A stretch of DNA of 64,000 nucleotides from NCBI RefSeq assembly GCF_037392515.1, contig NC_090295.1, positions 21,158,001-21,222,000 of the forward strand, read 5' to 3'. The first letter of the stretch is position 1. Each line of letters begins with the position of its first letter. Under the pieces are notes generated by a model. It made no database searches, was not told the DNA's origin, and saw nothing but the letters and a program-made list of their open reading frames with translations. Positions 9,103 through 21,157 of this stretch are shown one piece after another. The DNA is from Haliotis asinina (taxonomy: Eukaryota; Mollusca; Gastropoda; Lepetellida; Haliotidae). The position numbers were made by a program, and so were the translations under genes.

Positions 9103-10760
9103 CTCACACAAACAATGTCCTTTCCTCTTTGTACTTACTTATTGCTTCCTTGCAAATTTAAAGAAGAAACATGTATGTCCTCCCTGATAAGAGACGTACA
9201 TAACAATCAGAAAGAAAGAGGCCCATATTCTGTTAATCAGAGACACAGACATACTAACCGCATACCTTTTCATGCAAGTTTCAACTTGCTACTTTTAACA
9301 TCGAATCCTCATAGAAAAACGCAAGTCATTACTGCCAATGATTCACTTCTTGACTGTATTGTCGGAAAGTACAGGCATGGTCTGTATCATTGTCCATTGG
9401 GGACATTAAGACGAGGCTCGAATGAAAGGGAGTGAAACCAAGTACATCGGTTCCAGCTCCACACATTCGGCAGGCTGCCGCAAAACACATTCATAGTAAC
9501 ATGTGAACACATTTCACTTTCAAGCTTTTTCAAATGGTTTGTCCTCATTGTGTACGTGAAGAAAAACAGAGCATGTCCCCTCAACTACATTTGCCTCAAT
9601 ATCAAATGAACTGATTACTGTACACAATAGTCCCCAAACATGTCAGGTCTACATTCTTTATGTCCACGTGTAGACCTTTCTGTGCCTTCGAAAGCCTGAA
9701 AGTTTAGAGAAATACATCATCATTAAGGTAGCAGCATACCATGACTAACACCATTTACTTCACATCTGTCCATAGCCGTTACATGACTGTCAGTGCCTTA
9801 ATTACATTCTTCAACTATCTGCTAGGCACAATAGTATGCCATTTAGAGCTCATTCTTATATACAATCACATTCAGTTTACTCTTTACTCATTGAAATGAG
9901 GATAGCATGCCACGTCTAGGTTTTCTAACACTAGCATATACTAGTCTTGATACACGATATCAGTCATGTGGAGAGAGCTAATAGAGATCAATTGAACATT
10001 CAGAGTACAAGTGTTGAACTGATTGTTCTGCTTTCCCTTAAATGTTTGGAGCAACATGATGTATATGTGTGACATGTAGATGATTATTTGACCTGCTTTC
10101 AGCCTCTCGCTACCTTCTATCCCTACACTCTTAATATCAATCTAAACTTCTTATGTTTAAAAGGATGTTGGATCATACCTGTGTCCATTATTTAATAGAT
10201 CGTACTAAAGGTTTATGGTTGGTGCCACTAGCAGCAAATTTGGCAATGGAGCCATGTAGCATTTGCTTTTAATTCCATAAGGAGTGGTATGTTTTCATCA
10301 TATGAAAGCTTGCAGTACCTATCTTTGCCCACTTCAATCAAGGTCTGTTACGATCATCGCAAGTCAGGAAACCATTCCACTGCACTACGAGACTTACAGC
10401 AACCTGATATTTACATGTATGTATTCTTCTTGCATTTTATAGATTTCACTCCATTCACCTTTTGTGTATGGTATATTTACTTTCAAGTCATTGGATGAGT
10501 CAGTGTAACCCTGCTTTTCATCCAGCAGAGAAACAGCCAAGGGGCGCCTGTCTGCCTTACTAATGCACAGTATGTGTCTGATAGCTAAGCAGGAAAACGT
10601 AAATAATAAAGAATGAATATATCCAGCGTCAAGGTGATATTACATAACATGCTGGTAGTTCACAAATAAATGGTTAGGAAAAACTCAAAATGGAATTTCT
10701 TTTCTTTCTTTCTCAATTGAGAGTATTTCGATTCACTGTCTTCATTTCCTTCTCCATTTG
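9103..10760 (+). repeat. Spacer 4, type A
   Basis: 1658 bp. Private changes: 'agagtacaagtgttgaac', 'ttatggttgg' and 'gtatggtatatt' (the last shared with spacer 5). No gene is supported. Confidence 0.8.
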
Positions 10761-10796
10761 TATAAAAGGCCTTGTGTGCTTGCAAAACGGTCATTC
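10761..10796 (+). promoter_or_regulatory. Core promoter of gene 5
   Basis: TATAAAAG at 10761-10768 and initiator at 10791-10796. Confidence 0.8.
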
Positions 10797-10835
10797 ACAT
10801 CGTTTATTCTATTGTGGATAGACGTATCCGTGAAG

Positions 10836-11399
10836 ATGCAGCTCTATAAAATAGCACTGGTTGTGGCATTGGGTAAGTTTAACCTTTCATTATAGCTGTT
10901 TGGGTATTGCAAAACGCTGACTGAGAAGTTCACCACTTCTTTCATTTCCTAGCATATGTTCTACAACGATGTGACTTAAAGAGCTAAGAAAGTGTTCTTA
11001 GCAGCACTTTAATGTTGAAAACGATATTTTAGGGATGTTCTTTGCAGATGATTAACAACTGATGTGTGCTTCTTCATTTCCTTTCCAGTGTTCACAGCCT
11101 TCTTTGGCTCTGCCTATGGTGGCCACGGAGGTGGTGGTGGCAAAGGAGGTGGAGGGGGGCATGGAGGTGGCGGCAAAGGCGGTGGTGGCAAAGGAGGTGG
11201 CGGCAAGGGAGGCGGTGGCAAAGGAGGTGGTGGCCATGGAGGAGGTGGTGGAAAAGGAGGCGGTGGCCATGGAGGAGGTGGTGGAAAAGGAGGCGGTGGC
11301 CATGGAGGAGGTGGTGGAAAAGGAGGCGGTGGCAAAGGAGGTGGCGGCCATGGAGGAGGTGGAAAGGGCGGTGGTGGAGGTGGCGGCCACCATGGTTAA
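10836..11399 (+). CDS. Gene 5: secreted Gly/Lys/His-repeat protein, 115 aa (type A consensus)
   Basis: Exons 10836-10872 and 11089-11399; poly(A) signal 11512-11517. This is the unmodified type A product: Ile6, FFGSAYG, four GGGGK blocks, three H-GGGGG-K blocks, HHG end. No residue other than Gly, Lys and His occurs after Tyr22. The intron has one private change ('tttgcagatg'). Confidence 0.88.
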
Positions 11400-11517
11400 G
11401 CTCAACTGGCTCTGCACATTTCTGTCAAATGCTGGACATCTGGTGTCATCATGGTCATATGCTCATTAACTACACCGTCCTATACAATGTCAGCTTTAAG
11501 AAATCTGGTCAAATAAA

Positions 11518-13175
11518 CTCACACAAACAATGTCCTTTCCTCTTTGTACTTACTTATTGCTTCCTTGCAAATTTAAAGAAGAAACATGTATGTCCTCCCA
11601 GATAAGAGACGTACATAACAATCAGAAAGAAAGAGGCCCATATTCTGTTAATCAGAGACTCAGACATACTAACCGCATACCTTTTCATGCAAGTTTCAAC
11701 TTGTTAATTTTAACATCGAATCCTCATAGAAAAACGCAAGTCATTACTGCCAATGATTCACTTCTTGACTGTATTGTCGGAAAGTACAGGCATGGTCTGT
11801 ATCATTGTCCATTGGGGACATTAAGACGAGGCTCGAATGAAAGGGAGTGAAACCAAGTACATCGGTTCCAGCTCCACACATTCGGCAGGCTGCCGCAAAA
11901 CACATTCATAGTAACATGTGAACACATTTCACTTTCAAGCTTTTTCAAATGGTTTGTCCTCATTGTGTACGTGAAGAAAAACAGAGCATGTCCCCTCAAC
12001 TACATTTGCCTCAATATCAAATGAACTGATTACTGTACACAATAGTCCCCAAACATGTCAGGTCTACATTCTTTATGTCCACGTGTAGACCTTTCTGTGC
12101 CTTCGAAAGCCTGAAAGTTTAGAGAAATACATCATCATTAAGGTAGCAGCATACCATGACTAACACCATTAACTTCACATCTGTCCATAGCCGTTACATG
12201 ACTGTCAGTGCCTTAATTACATTCTTCAACTATCTGCTAGGCACAATAGTATGCCATTTAGAGCTCATTCTTATATACAATCACATTCAGTTTACTCTTT
12301 ACTCATTGAAATGAGGATAGCATGCCACGTCTAGGTTTTCTAACACTAGCATATACTAGTCTTGATACACGATATCAGTCATGTGGAGAGAGCTAATAGA
12401 GATCAATTGAACATTCAGACTACAAGCGTTGAACTGATTGTTCTGCTTTCCCTTAAATGTTTGGAGCAACATGATGTATATGTGTGACATGTAGATGATT
12501 ATTTGACCTGCTTTCAGCCTCTCGCTACCTTCTATCCCTACACTCTTAATATCAATCTAAACTTCTTATGTTTAAAAGGATGTTGGATCATACCTGTGTC
12601 CATTATTTAATAGATCGTACTAAAGGTTTATGTTTGGTGCCACTAGCAGCAAATTTGGCAATGGAGCCATGTAGCATTTGCTTTTAATTCCATAAGGAGT
12701 GGTATGTTTTCATCATATGAAAGCTTGCAGTACCTATCTTTGCCCACTTCAATCAAGGTCTGTTACGATCATCGCAAGTCAGGAAACCATTCCACTGCAC
12801 TACGAGACTTACAGTAAGCTGATATTTACATGTATGTATTCTTCTTGCATTTTATAGATTTCACTCCATTCACCTTTTGTGTATGGTATATTTACTTTCA
12901 AGTCATTGGATGAGTCAGTGTAACCCTGCTTTTCATCCAGCAGAGAAACAGCCAAAGGGCGCCTGTCTGCCTTACTAATGCACAGTATGTGTCTGATAGC
13001 TAAGCAGGAAAACGTAAATAATAAAGAATGAATATATCCAGCGTCAAGGTGATATTACATAACATGCTGGTAGTTCACAAATAAATGGTTAGGAAAAACT
13101 CAAAATGGAATTTCTTTTCTTTCTTTCTCAATTGAGAGTATTTCGATTCACTGTCTTCATTTCCTTCTCCATTTG
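11518..13175 (+). repeat. Spacer 5, type A
   Basis: 1658 bp. Private changes: 'gagactcagac', 'ttgttaatttt' and 'ccaaagggcg'. No gene is supported. Confidence 0.8.
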
Positions 13176-13211
13176 TATAAAAGGCCTTGTGTGCTTGCAA
13201 AACGGTCATTC
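13176..13211 (+). promoter_or_regulatory. Core promoter of gene 6
   Basis: TATAAAAG at 13176-13183 and initiator at 13206-13211. Confidence 0.8.
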
Positions 13212-13250
13212 ACATCGTTTATTCTATTGTGGATAGACGTATCCGTGAAG

Positions 13251-13814
13251 ATGCAGCTCTATAAAATAGCACTGGTTGTGGCATTGGGTAAGTTTAACCT
13301 TTCATTATAGCTGTTTGGGTATTGCAAAACGCTGACTGAGAAGTTCACCACTTCTTTCATTTCCTAGCATATGTTCTACAACGATGTGACTTAAAGAGCT
13401 AAGAAAGTGTTCTTAGCAGCACTTTAATGTTGAAAACGATATTTTAGGGATGTTCTTTACAGATGATTAACAACTGATGTGTGCTTCTTCATTTCCTTTC
13501 CAGTGTTCACAGCCTTCTTTGGCTCTGCCTATGGTGGCCACGGAGGTGGTGGTGGCAAAGGAGGTGGAGGCGGGCATGGAGGTGGCGGCAAAGGCGGTGG
13601 TGGCAAAGGAGGTGGCGGCAAGGGGGGCGGTGGCAAAGGAGGTGGTGGCCATGGAGGAGGTGGTGGAAAAGGAGGCGGTGGCCATGGAGGAGGAGGTGGA
13701 AAAGGAGGCGGTGGCCATGGAGGAGGTGGTGGAAAAGGAGGCGGTGGCAAAGGAGGTGGCGGCCATGGAGGAGTTGGAAAGGGCGGTGGTGGAGGTGGCG
13801 GCCACCATGGCTAA
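13251..13814 (+). CDS. Gene 6: secreted Gly/Lys/His-repeat protein, 115 aa, Gly-to-Val variant
   Basis: Exons 13251-13287 and 13504-13814; poly(A) signal 13927-13932. Block layout is as in gene 5. One GGT became GTT at 13773-13775, giving HGGVGKGG, and there are several synonymous GGN differences. The last Gly codon is GGC, otherwise seen only in gene 20. Confidence 0.87.
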
Positions 13815-13932
13815 GCTCAACTGGCTCTGCACATTTCTGTCAAATGCTGGACATCTGGTGTCATCATGGTCATATGCTCATTAACTACACCGTCCTATAC
13901 AATGTCAGCTTTAAGAAATCTGGTCAAATAAA

Positions 13933-15590
13933 CTCACACAAACAATGTCCTTTCCTCTTTGTACTTACTTATTGCTTCCTTGCAAATTTAAAGAAGAAAC
14001 ATGTATGTCCTCCCTGATAAGAGACGTACATAACAATCAGAAAGAAAGAGGCCCATTTTCTGTTAATCAGAGACACAGACATACTAACCGCATACCTTTT
14101 CATGCAAGTTTCAACTTGCTACTTTTAACATCGAATCCTCATAGAAAAACGCAAGTCATTACTGCCAATGATTCACTTCTTGACTGTATTGTCGGAAAGT
14201 ACAGGCATGGTCTGTATCATTGTCCATTGGGGACATTAAGACGAGGCTCGAATGAAAGGGAGTGAAACCAAGTACATCGGTTCCAGCTCCACACATTCGG
14301 CAGGCTGCCGCAAAACACATTCATAGTAACATGTGAACACATTTCACTTTCAAGCTTTTTCAAATGGTTTGTCCACATTGTGTACGTGAAGAAAAACAGA
14401 GCATGTCCCCTCAACTACATTTGCCTCAATATCAAATGAACTGATTACTGTACACAATAGTCCCCAAACATGTCAGGTCTACATTCTTTATGTCCACGTG
14501 TAGACCTTTCTGTGCCTTCGAAAGCCTGAAAGTTTAGAGAAATACATCATCATTAAGGTAGCAGCATACCATGACTAACACCATTTACTTCACATCTGTC
14601 CATAGCCGTTACATGACTGTCAGTGCCTTAATTACATTCTTCAACTATCTGCTAGGCACAATAGTATGCCATTTAGAGCTCATTCTTATATACAATCACA
14701 TTCAGTTTACTCTTTACTCATTGAAATGAGGATAGCATGCCACGTCTAGGTTTTCTAACACTAGCATATACTAGTCTTGATACACGATATCAGTCATGTG
14801 GAGAGAGCTCATAGAGATCAATTGAACATTCAGACTACAAGCGTTGAACTGATTGTTCTGCTTTCCCTTAAATGTTTGGAGCAACATGATGTATATGTGT
14901 GACATGTAGATGATTATTTGACCTGCTTTCAGCCTCTCGCTACCTTCTATCCCTACACTCTTAATATCAATCTAAACTTCTTATGTTTAAAAGGATGTTG
15001 GATCATACCTGTGTCCATTATTTAATAGATCGTACTAAAGGTTTATGTTTGGTGCCACTAGCAGCAAATTTGGCAATGGAGCCATGTAGCATTTGCTTTT
15101 AATTCCATAAGGAGTGGTATGTTTTCATCATATGAAAGCTTGCAGTACCTATCTTTGCCCACTTCAATCAAGGTCTGTTACGATCATCGCAAGTCAGGAA
15201 ACCATTCCACTGCACTACGAGACTTACAGTAAGCTGATATTTACATGTATGTATTCTTCTTGCATTTTATAGATTTCACTCCATTCACTTTTTGTGTATG
15301 CTATATTTACTTTCAAGTCATTGGATGAGTCAGTGTAACCCTGCTTTTCATCCAGCAGAGAAACAGCCAAGGGGCGCCTGTCTGCCTTACTAATGCACAG
15401 TATGTGTCTGATAGCTAAGCAGGAAAACGTAAATAATAAAGAATGAATATATCCAGCGTCAAGGTGATATTACATAACATGCTGGTAGTTCACAAATAAA
15501 TGGTTAGGAAAAACTCAAAATGGAATTTCTTTTCTTTCTTTCTCAATTGAGAGTATTTCGATTCACTGTCTTCATTTCCTTCTCCATTTG
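13933..15590 (+). repeat. Spacer 6, type A
   Basis: 1658 bp. Private changes: 'gcccattttctg' and 'gtccacattg'. It also carries 'gagctcatag', the B-type form of that site. No gene is supported. Confidence 0.8.
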
Positions 15591-15626
15591 TATAAAAGGC
15601 CTTGTGTGCTTGCAAAACGGTCATTC
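15591..15626 (+). promoter_or_regulatory. Core promoter of gene 7
   Basis: TATAAAAG at 15591-15598 and initiator at 15621-15626. Confidence 0.8.
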
Positions 15627-15665
15627 ACATCGTTTATTCTATTGTGGATAGACGTATCCGTGAAG

Positions 15666-16198
15666 ATGCAGCTCTATAAAATAGCACTCGTTGTGGCATT
15701 GGGTAAGTTTAACCTTTCATTATAGCTGTTTGGGTACTGAAAAACGCTGACTGAGAAGTTCACCCCTTCTTTCATTGCCTAGCATATGTTCTACAACAAT
15801 GTGACTTAAAGAGCTAAGAAAGTGTTCTTAGCAGCACTTTAATGTTGAAACGATACTTTGGGGATGTTGTTTACAAATGAGTAACAACTGATGTGTGCTT
15901 CTTCATTTCCTTTCCAGTGTTCACAGCCTTCTTTGGCTCTGCCTATGGTGGCCACGGAGGTGGTGGTGGTGGCAAAGGAGGTGGAGGGGGCCATGGAGGT
16001 GGCGGCAAAGGCGGTGGTGGCAAAGGAGGTGGCGGCAAGGGAGGCAGCGGCAAAGGAGGTGGTGGCCATGGAGGAGGTGGAGGAAAAGGAGGTGGTGGCC
16101 ATGGAGGAGGTGGTGGAAAAGGAGGCGGTGGCAAAGGAGGTGGCGGCCATGGAGGAGGTGGAAAAGGCGGTGGTGGAGGTGGCGGCCACCATGGTTAA
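15666..16198 (+). CDS. Gene 7: secreted Gly/Lys/His-repeat protein, 105 aa, recombinant unit without poly(A) signal
   Basis: Exons 15666-15702 and 15918-16198; intron 215 bp (one A fewer). Exon 1 is mixed: Ile6 codon as in type A, followed by the type B 'gcactcgtt'. Intron and exon 2 are type B ('gatactttgggg', two H-GGGGG-K blocks, 105 aa). One Gly is Ser (AGC at 16046-16048, GGSGK). About 27 bp are missing 76 nt after the stop codon, and the lost bases include AATAAA. No other AATAAA follows nearby, so 3' end formation should be weak or read through into spacer 7. The reading frame is intact. Confidence 0.83.
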
Positions 16199-17947
16199 GC
16201 TCAACTGGCTCTGCACATTTCTGTCAAATGCTGGACATCTGGTGTCATCATGGTCATATGTTCATTGACTACACCATCCTATACAATGTCAGCTTTAAAA
16301 AATCTCCTTTCCTCTTTGTACTTACTTATTGCTTCCTTGCAAATTTCAAGAAGAAACATGTATGTCCTCCCTGATAAGAGACGTACATAACAATCAGAAA
16401 GAAAGAGGCCCATATTCTGTTAATCAGAGACACAGACATACTAACCGCATACCTTTTCATGCAAGTTTCAACTTGCTACTTTTAACATCGAATCCTCATA
16501 GAAAAACGCAAGTCATTACTGCCAATGATTCACTTCTTGACTGTATTGTCGGAAAGTACAGGCATGGTCTGTATCATTGTCCATTGGGGACATTAAGACG
16601 AGGCTCGAATGAAAGGGAGTGAAACCAAGTACATCGGTTCCAGCTCCACACATTCGGCAGGCTGCCACAAAACACATTCATAGTAACATGTGAACACATT
16701 TCACTTTCAAGCTTTTTCAAATGGTTTGTCCTCATTGTGTACGTGAAGAAAAACAGAGCATGTCCCCTCAACTACATTTGCCTCAATATCAAATGAACTG
16801 ATTACTGTACACAATAGTCCCCAAACATGTCAGGTCTACATTCTTTATGTCCACGTGTAGACCTTTCTGTGCCTTCGAAAGCCTGAAAGTTTAGAGAAAT
16901 ACATCATCATTAAGGTAGCAGCATACCATGACTAACACCATTTACTTCACATCTGTCCATAGCCGTTACATGACTGTCAGTGCCTTAATTACATTCTTCA
17001 ACTATCTGCTAGGCACAATAGTATGCCATTTAGAGCTCATTCTTAAATACAATCACATTCAGTTTACTCTTTACTCATTGAAATGAGGATAGCATGCCAC
17101 GTCTAGGTTTTCTAACACTAGCATATACTAGTCTTGATACACGATATCAGTCATGTGGAGAGAGCTAATAGAGATCAATTGAACATTCAGACTACAAGCG
17201 TTGAACTGATTGTTCTGCTTTCCCTTAAATGTTTGGAGCAACATGATGTATATGTGTGACATGTAGATGATTATTTGACCTGCTTTCAGCCTCTCGCTAC
17301 ATTCTATCCCTACACTCTTAATATCAATCTAAACTTCCTATGTTTAAAAGGATGTTGGATCATACCTGTGTCCATTATTCAATAGATCGTACTAAAGGTT
17401 TATGTTTGGTGCCACTAGCAGCAAATTTGGCAATGGAGCCATGTAGCATTTGCTTTTAATTCCATAAGGAGTGGTATGTTTTCATCATATGAAAGCTTGC
17501 AGTACCTATCTTTGCCCACTTCAATCAAGGTCTGTTACGATCATCGCAAGTCAGGAAACCATTCCACTGCACTACGAGACTTACAGTAAGCTGATATTTA
17601 CATGTATGTATTCTTCTTGCATTTTATAGATTTCACTCCATTCACTTTTTGTGTATGCTATATTTACTTTCAAGTCATTGGATGAGTCAGTGTAACCCTG
17701 CTTTTCATCCAGCAGAGAAACAGCCAAGGGGCGCCTGTCTGCCTTACTAATGCACAGTATGTGTCTGATAGCTAAGCAGGAAAACGTGAACAATAAAGAA
17801 TGAATATATCCAGTGTCAAGGTGATAGTACATAACATGCTGGTAGTTCACAAATAAATGGTTAGGAAAAACTCAAAATGGATTTCCTTTTCTTTCTTTCT
17901 CAATTGAGAGTATTTCGATTCACTGTCTTCATTTCCTTCTCCATTTG
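16199..17947 (+). repeat. 3' region and spacer 7, poly(A) signal deleted
   Basis: The 3' UTR begins as type B ('ttgactacaccatcc', 'tttaaaaaatct') and then jumps from 'aatct' to 'cctttcc' near 16305, losing 27 bp with the poly(A) signal. Beyond that the spacer is type A ('actaaccgc', 'aacttgctac'). The distal part carries 'gatagtac' and 'cttcctatg', which are type B markers. Confidence 0.8.
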
Positions 17948-17983
17948 TATAAAAGGCCTTGTGTGCTTGCAAAACGGTCATTC
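17948..17983 (+). promoter_or_regulatory. Core promoter of gene 8
   Basis: TATAAAAG at 17948-17955 and initiator at 17978-17983; last unit from the left with the 5' UTR form 'cgtttattc' (later units have 'cgtctattc'). Confidence 0.8.
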
Positions 17984-18022
17984 ACATCGTTTATTCTATT
18001 GTGGATAGACGTATCCGTGAAG

Positions 18023-18574
18023 ATGCAGCTCTATAAAATAGCACTGGTTGTGGCATTGGGTAAGTTTAACCTTTCATTATAGCTGTTTGGGTATTGCAAA
18101 ACGCTGACTGAGAAGTTCACCCCTTCTTTCATTTCCTAGCATATGTTCTACAACAATGTGACTTAAAGAGCTAAGAAAGTGTTCTTAGCAGCACTTTAAT
18201 GTTGAAAACGATACTTTGGGGATGTTGTTTACAAATGAGTAACAACTGATGTGTGCTTCTTCATTTCCTTTCCAGTGTTCACAGCCTTCTTTGGCTCTGC
18301 CTATGGTGGCCACGGAGGTGGTGGTGGTGGCAAAGGAGGTGGAGGGGGCCATGGAGGTGGCGGCAAAGGCGGTGGTGGCAAAGGAGGTGGCGGCAAGGGA
18401 GGCGGCGGCAAAGGAGGTGGTGGCCATGGAGGAGGTGGTGGAAAAGGAGGCGGTGGCCATGGAGGAGGAGGTGGCAAAGGAGGTGGTGGCCATGGAGGAG
18501 GTGGTGGCAAAGGAGGTGGCGGCCATGGAGGAGGTGGAAAAGGCGGTGGTGGAGGTGGCGGCCACCATGGTTAA
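18023..18574 (+). CDS. Gene 8: secreted Gly/Lys/His-repeat protein, 111 aa, A/B recombinant
   Basis: Exons 18023-18059 and 18276-18574; poly(A) signal 18687-18692. Promoter, exon 1 (Ile6, 'gcactggtt') and the start of the intron are type A, while the distal intron and exon 2 are type B, so the switch lies inside the intron. It has three H-GGGGG-K blocks but lacks the extra GGGGK before the last GGGGH, so it is 11 residues up and 5 down on the 105-aa form. Confidence 0.87.
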
Positions 18575-18692
18575 GCTCAACTGGCTCTGCACATTTCTGT
18601 CAAATGCTGGACATCTGGTGTCATCATGGTCATATGTTCATTGACTACACCATCCTATACAATGTCAGCTTTAAAAAATCTGGTCAAATAAA

Positions 18693-20352
18693 CTGACACA
18701 AACAATGTCCTTTCCACTTTGTACTTACTTATTGCTTCCTTGCAAATTTCAAGAAGAAACATGTATGTCCTCCCTGATAAGAGACGTACATAACAATCAG
18801 AAAGAAAGAGGCCCATATTCTGTTAATCAGAGACACAGACATACCAAGCGCATACCTTTTCATGCCAGTTTTAACATGCCAGTTTTAACATCGAATCCTC
18901 ATATAAAAACGCAAGTCATCACTGCCAATGATTCACTTCTTGACTGCATTGTCGGAAAGTACAGGCATGGACTGTATCATTGTCCATTGGGGACATTAAG
19001 ACGAGGCTCGAATGAAAGGGAGTGAAACCAGGTACATCAGTTCCAGCTTCACACATTCGGCATGCTGCCGCAAAACACATTCATAGTAACATGTGAACAC
19101 ATTTCACTTTCAGGCCTTTTCAAATGATTTGTCCTCATTGGGTACGTGAAGAAAAACAGAGTGTGTCCCCTCAACTACATTTGCCTCAATATCAAATGAA
19201 CTGATTACTGTACACAATAGTCTCCAAAGATGTCAGGTCTAGGTCTACATTCTTCATGTCCACGTGTAGGCCTTTCTGTGCCTTCGAAAGCCTGAAAGTT
19301 TAGAGAAATACATCATCATTAAGGTAGCAGCATACCATGACTAACACCATTTACTTCACATCTGTCCATAGCCGTTACATGACTGTCAGTGCCTTAATTA
19401 CATTCTTCAACTATCTGCTAGGCACAATAGTATGCCATTTAGAGCTCATTCTTAAATACAATCACATTCAGTTTACTCTTTACTCATTGAAATGAGGATA
19501 GCATGCCACGTCTAGGTTTTCTAACACTAGCATATACTAGTCTTGATCCACGATATCAGTCATGTGGAGAGAGCTAATAGAGATCAATTGAACATTCAGA
19601 CTACAAGCGTTGAACTGATTGTTCTGCTTTCCCTTAAATGTTTGGAGCAACATGATGTATATGTGTGACATGTAGATGACTATTTGACCTGCTTTCAGCC
19701 TCTCCGTACTTCTACCCCTACACTCTTAATATAAATCTAAACTTCCTATGCTTAAAAGGATGTTGGATCATACCTGTGTCCATTATTCAATAGATCGTAC
19801 TAAAGGTTTATGTTTGGTGCCACTAGCAACAACTTTGGCCATGGAGACATGTAGCATTTGCTTTTAATTCCATAAGGAGTGGTATGTTTTCATCATATGA
19901 AAGCTTGCAGTACCTATCTTTGCCCACTTCAATCAAGGTCTGTTACAATCGCAAGTCAGGGAACCATTCCACTGCACTACGAGACTTACAGTAACCTGAT
20001 ATTTACATGTATGTATTCTTCTTGCATTTTATAGATTTCACTCCATTCACTTTTTGTGTATGCTATATTTACTTTCAAGTCATTGGATGAGTCAGTGTAA
20101 CCCAGCTTTTCATCCAGCAGAGAAACAGCCAAGGGGCGCCTGTCTGCCTTACTAATGCACAGTATGTGTCTGATAGCTAAGCAGGAAAACGTAAATAATA
20201 AAGAATGAATATATCCAGTGTCAAGGTGATAGTACATAACATGCTGGTAGTTCACAAATAAATGGTTAGGAAAAACTCAAAATGGAATTTCTTTTCTTTC
20301 TTTCTCAATTGAGAGTATTTCGATTCACTGTCTTCATTTCCTTCTCCATTTG
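18693..20352 (+). repeat. Spacer 8, first full type B spacer
   Basis: 1660 bp. It shows the type B features: duplicated 'ggtctaggtcta', 'tgtaggcc', 'caatcgcaag' (3 bp shorter than A) and 'ctctccgtac'. Private changes include 'caggcctttt' (shared with spacer 9) and 'atgcttaaaagg'. No gene is supported. Confidence 0.8.
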
Positions 20353-20388
20353 TATAAAAGGCCTTGTGTGCTTGCAAAACGGTCATTC
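20353..20388 (+). promoter_or_regulatory. Core promoter of gene 9
   Basis: TATAAAAG at 20353-20360 and initiator at 20383-20388. Confidence 0.8.
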
Positions 20389-20427
20389 ACATCGTCTATT
20401 CTATTGTGGATAGACGTATCCGTGAAG

Positions 20428-21039
20428 ATGCAGCTCTATAAACTAGCACTCGTTGTGGCATTGGGTAAGTTTAACCTTTCATTATAGCTGTTTGGGTACT
20501 GAAAAACGCTGACTGAGAAGTTCACCCCTTCTTTCATTGCCTAGCATATGTTCTACAACAATGTGACTTAAAGAGCTAAGAAAGTGTTCTTAGCAGCACT
20601 TTAATGTTGAAAACGATACTTTGGGGATGTTGTTTACAAATGAGTAACAACTGATGTGTGCTTCTTCATTTCCTTTCCAGTGTTCACAGCCTTCTTTGGC
20701 TCTGCCTATGGTGGCCACGGAGGTGGTGGTGGTGGCAAAGGAGGTGGAGGGGGCCATGGAGGTGGCGGCAAAGGCGGTGGTGGCAAAGGAGGTGGCGGCA
20801 AGGGAGGCGGCGGCAAAGGAGGTGGTGGCCATGGAGGAGGTGGAGGAAAAGGAGGTGGTGGCCATGGAGGAGGTGGTGGAAAAGGAGGCGGTGGTGGAGG
20901 TGGAGGCCATGGAGGAGGTGGAGGAAAAGGAGGTGGTGGCCATGGAGGAGGTGGTGGAAAAGGAGGCGGTGGCAAAGGAGGTGGCGGCCATGGAGGAGGT
21001 GGAAAAGGCGGTGGTGGAGGTGGCGGCCACCATGGTTAA
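20428..21039 (+). CDS. Gene 9: longest array product, 131 aa, with internal duplication
   Basis: Exons 20428-20464 and 20681-21039; poly(A) signal 21152-21157. First unit with Leu6 (MQLYKLALVVAL). Relative to the 105-aa form it has 78 extra bases (26 residues) in the middle of exon 2, so it has four H-GGGGG-K blocks and an unusual run of eight Gly between K and H. The duplicated segments keep the same 'ggaggaaaaggaggtggtgg' variant, which shows a recent in-frame duplication within this exon. Confidence 0.88.
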
Positions 21040-21157
21040 GCTCAACTGGCTCTGCACATTTCTGTCAAATGCTGGACATCTGGTGTCATCATGGTCATAT
21101 GTTCATTGACTACACCATCCTATACAATGTCAGCTTTAAAAAATCTGGTCAAATAAA

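Noticed and set aside
17581-17850. Minus-strand open frame of 89 codons upstream of many promoters (MNYQHVMYYHLDTGY...)
   Set aside because: It depends on a single base (gatagtac versus gatattac), is stopped in most left-hand units and in spacer 9, and is frameshifted by the 5-bp deletion in spacers 16-19. It overlaps the upstream promoter region and shows no sign of selection.
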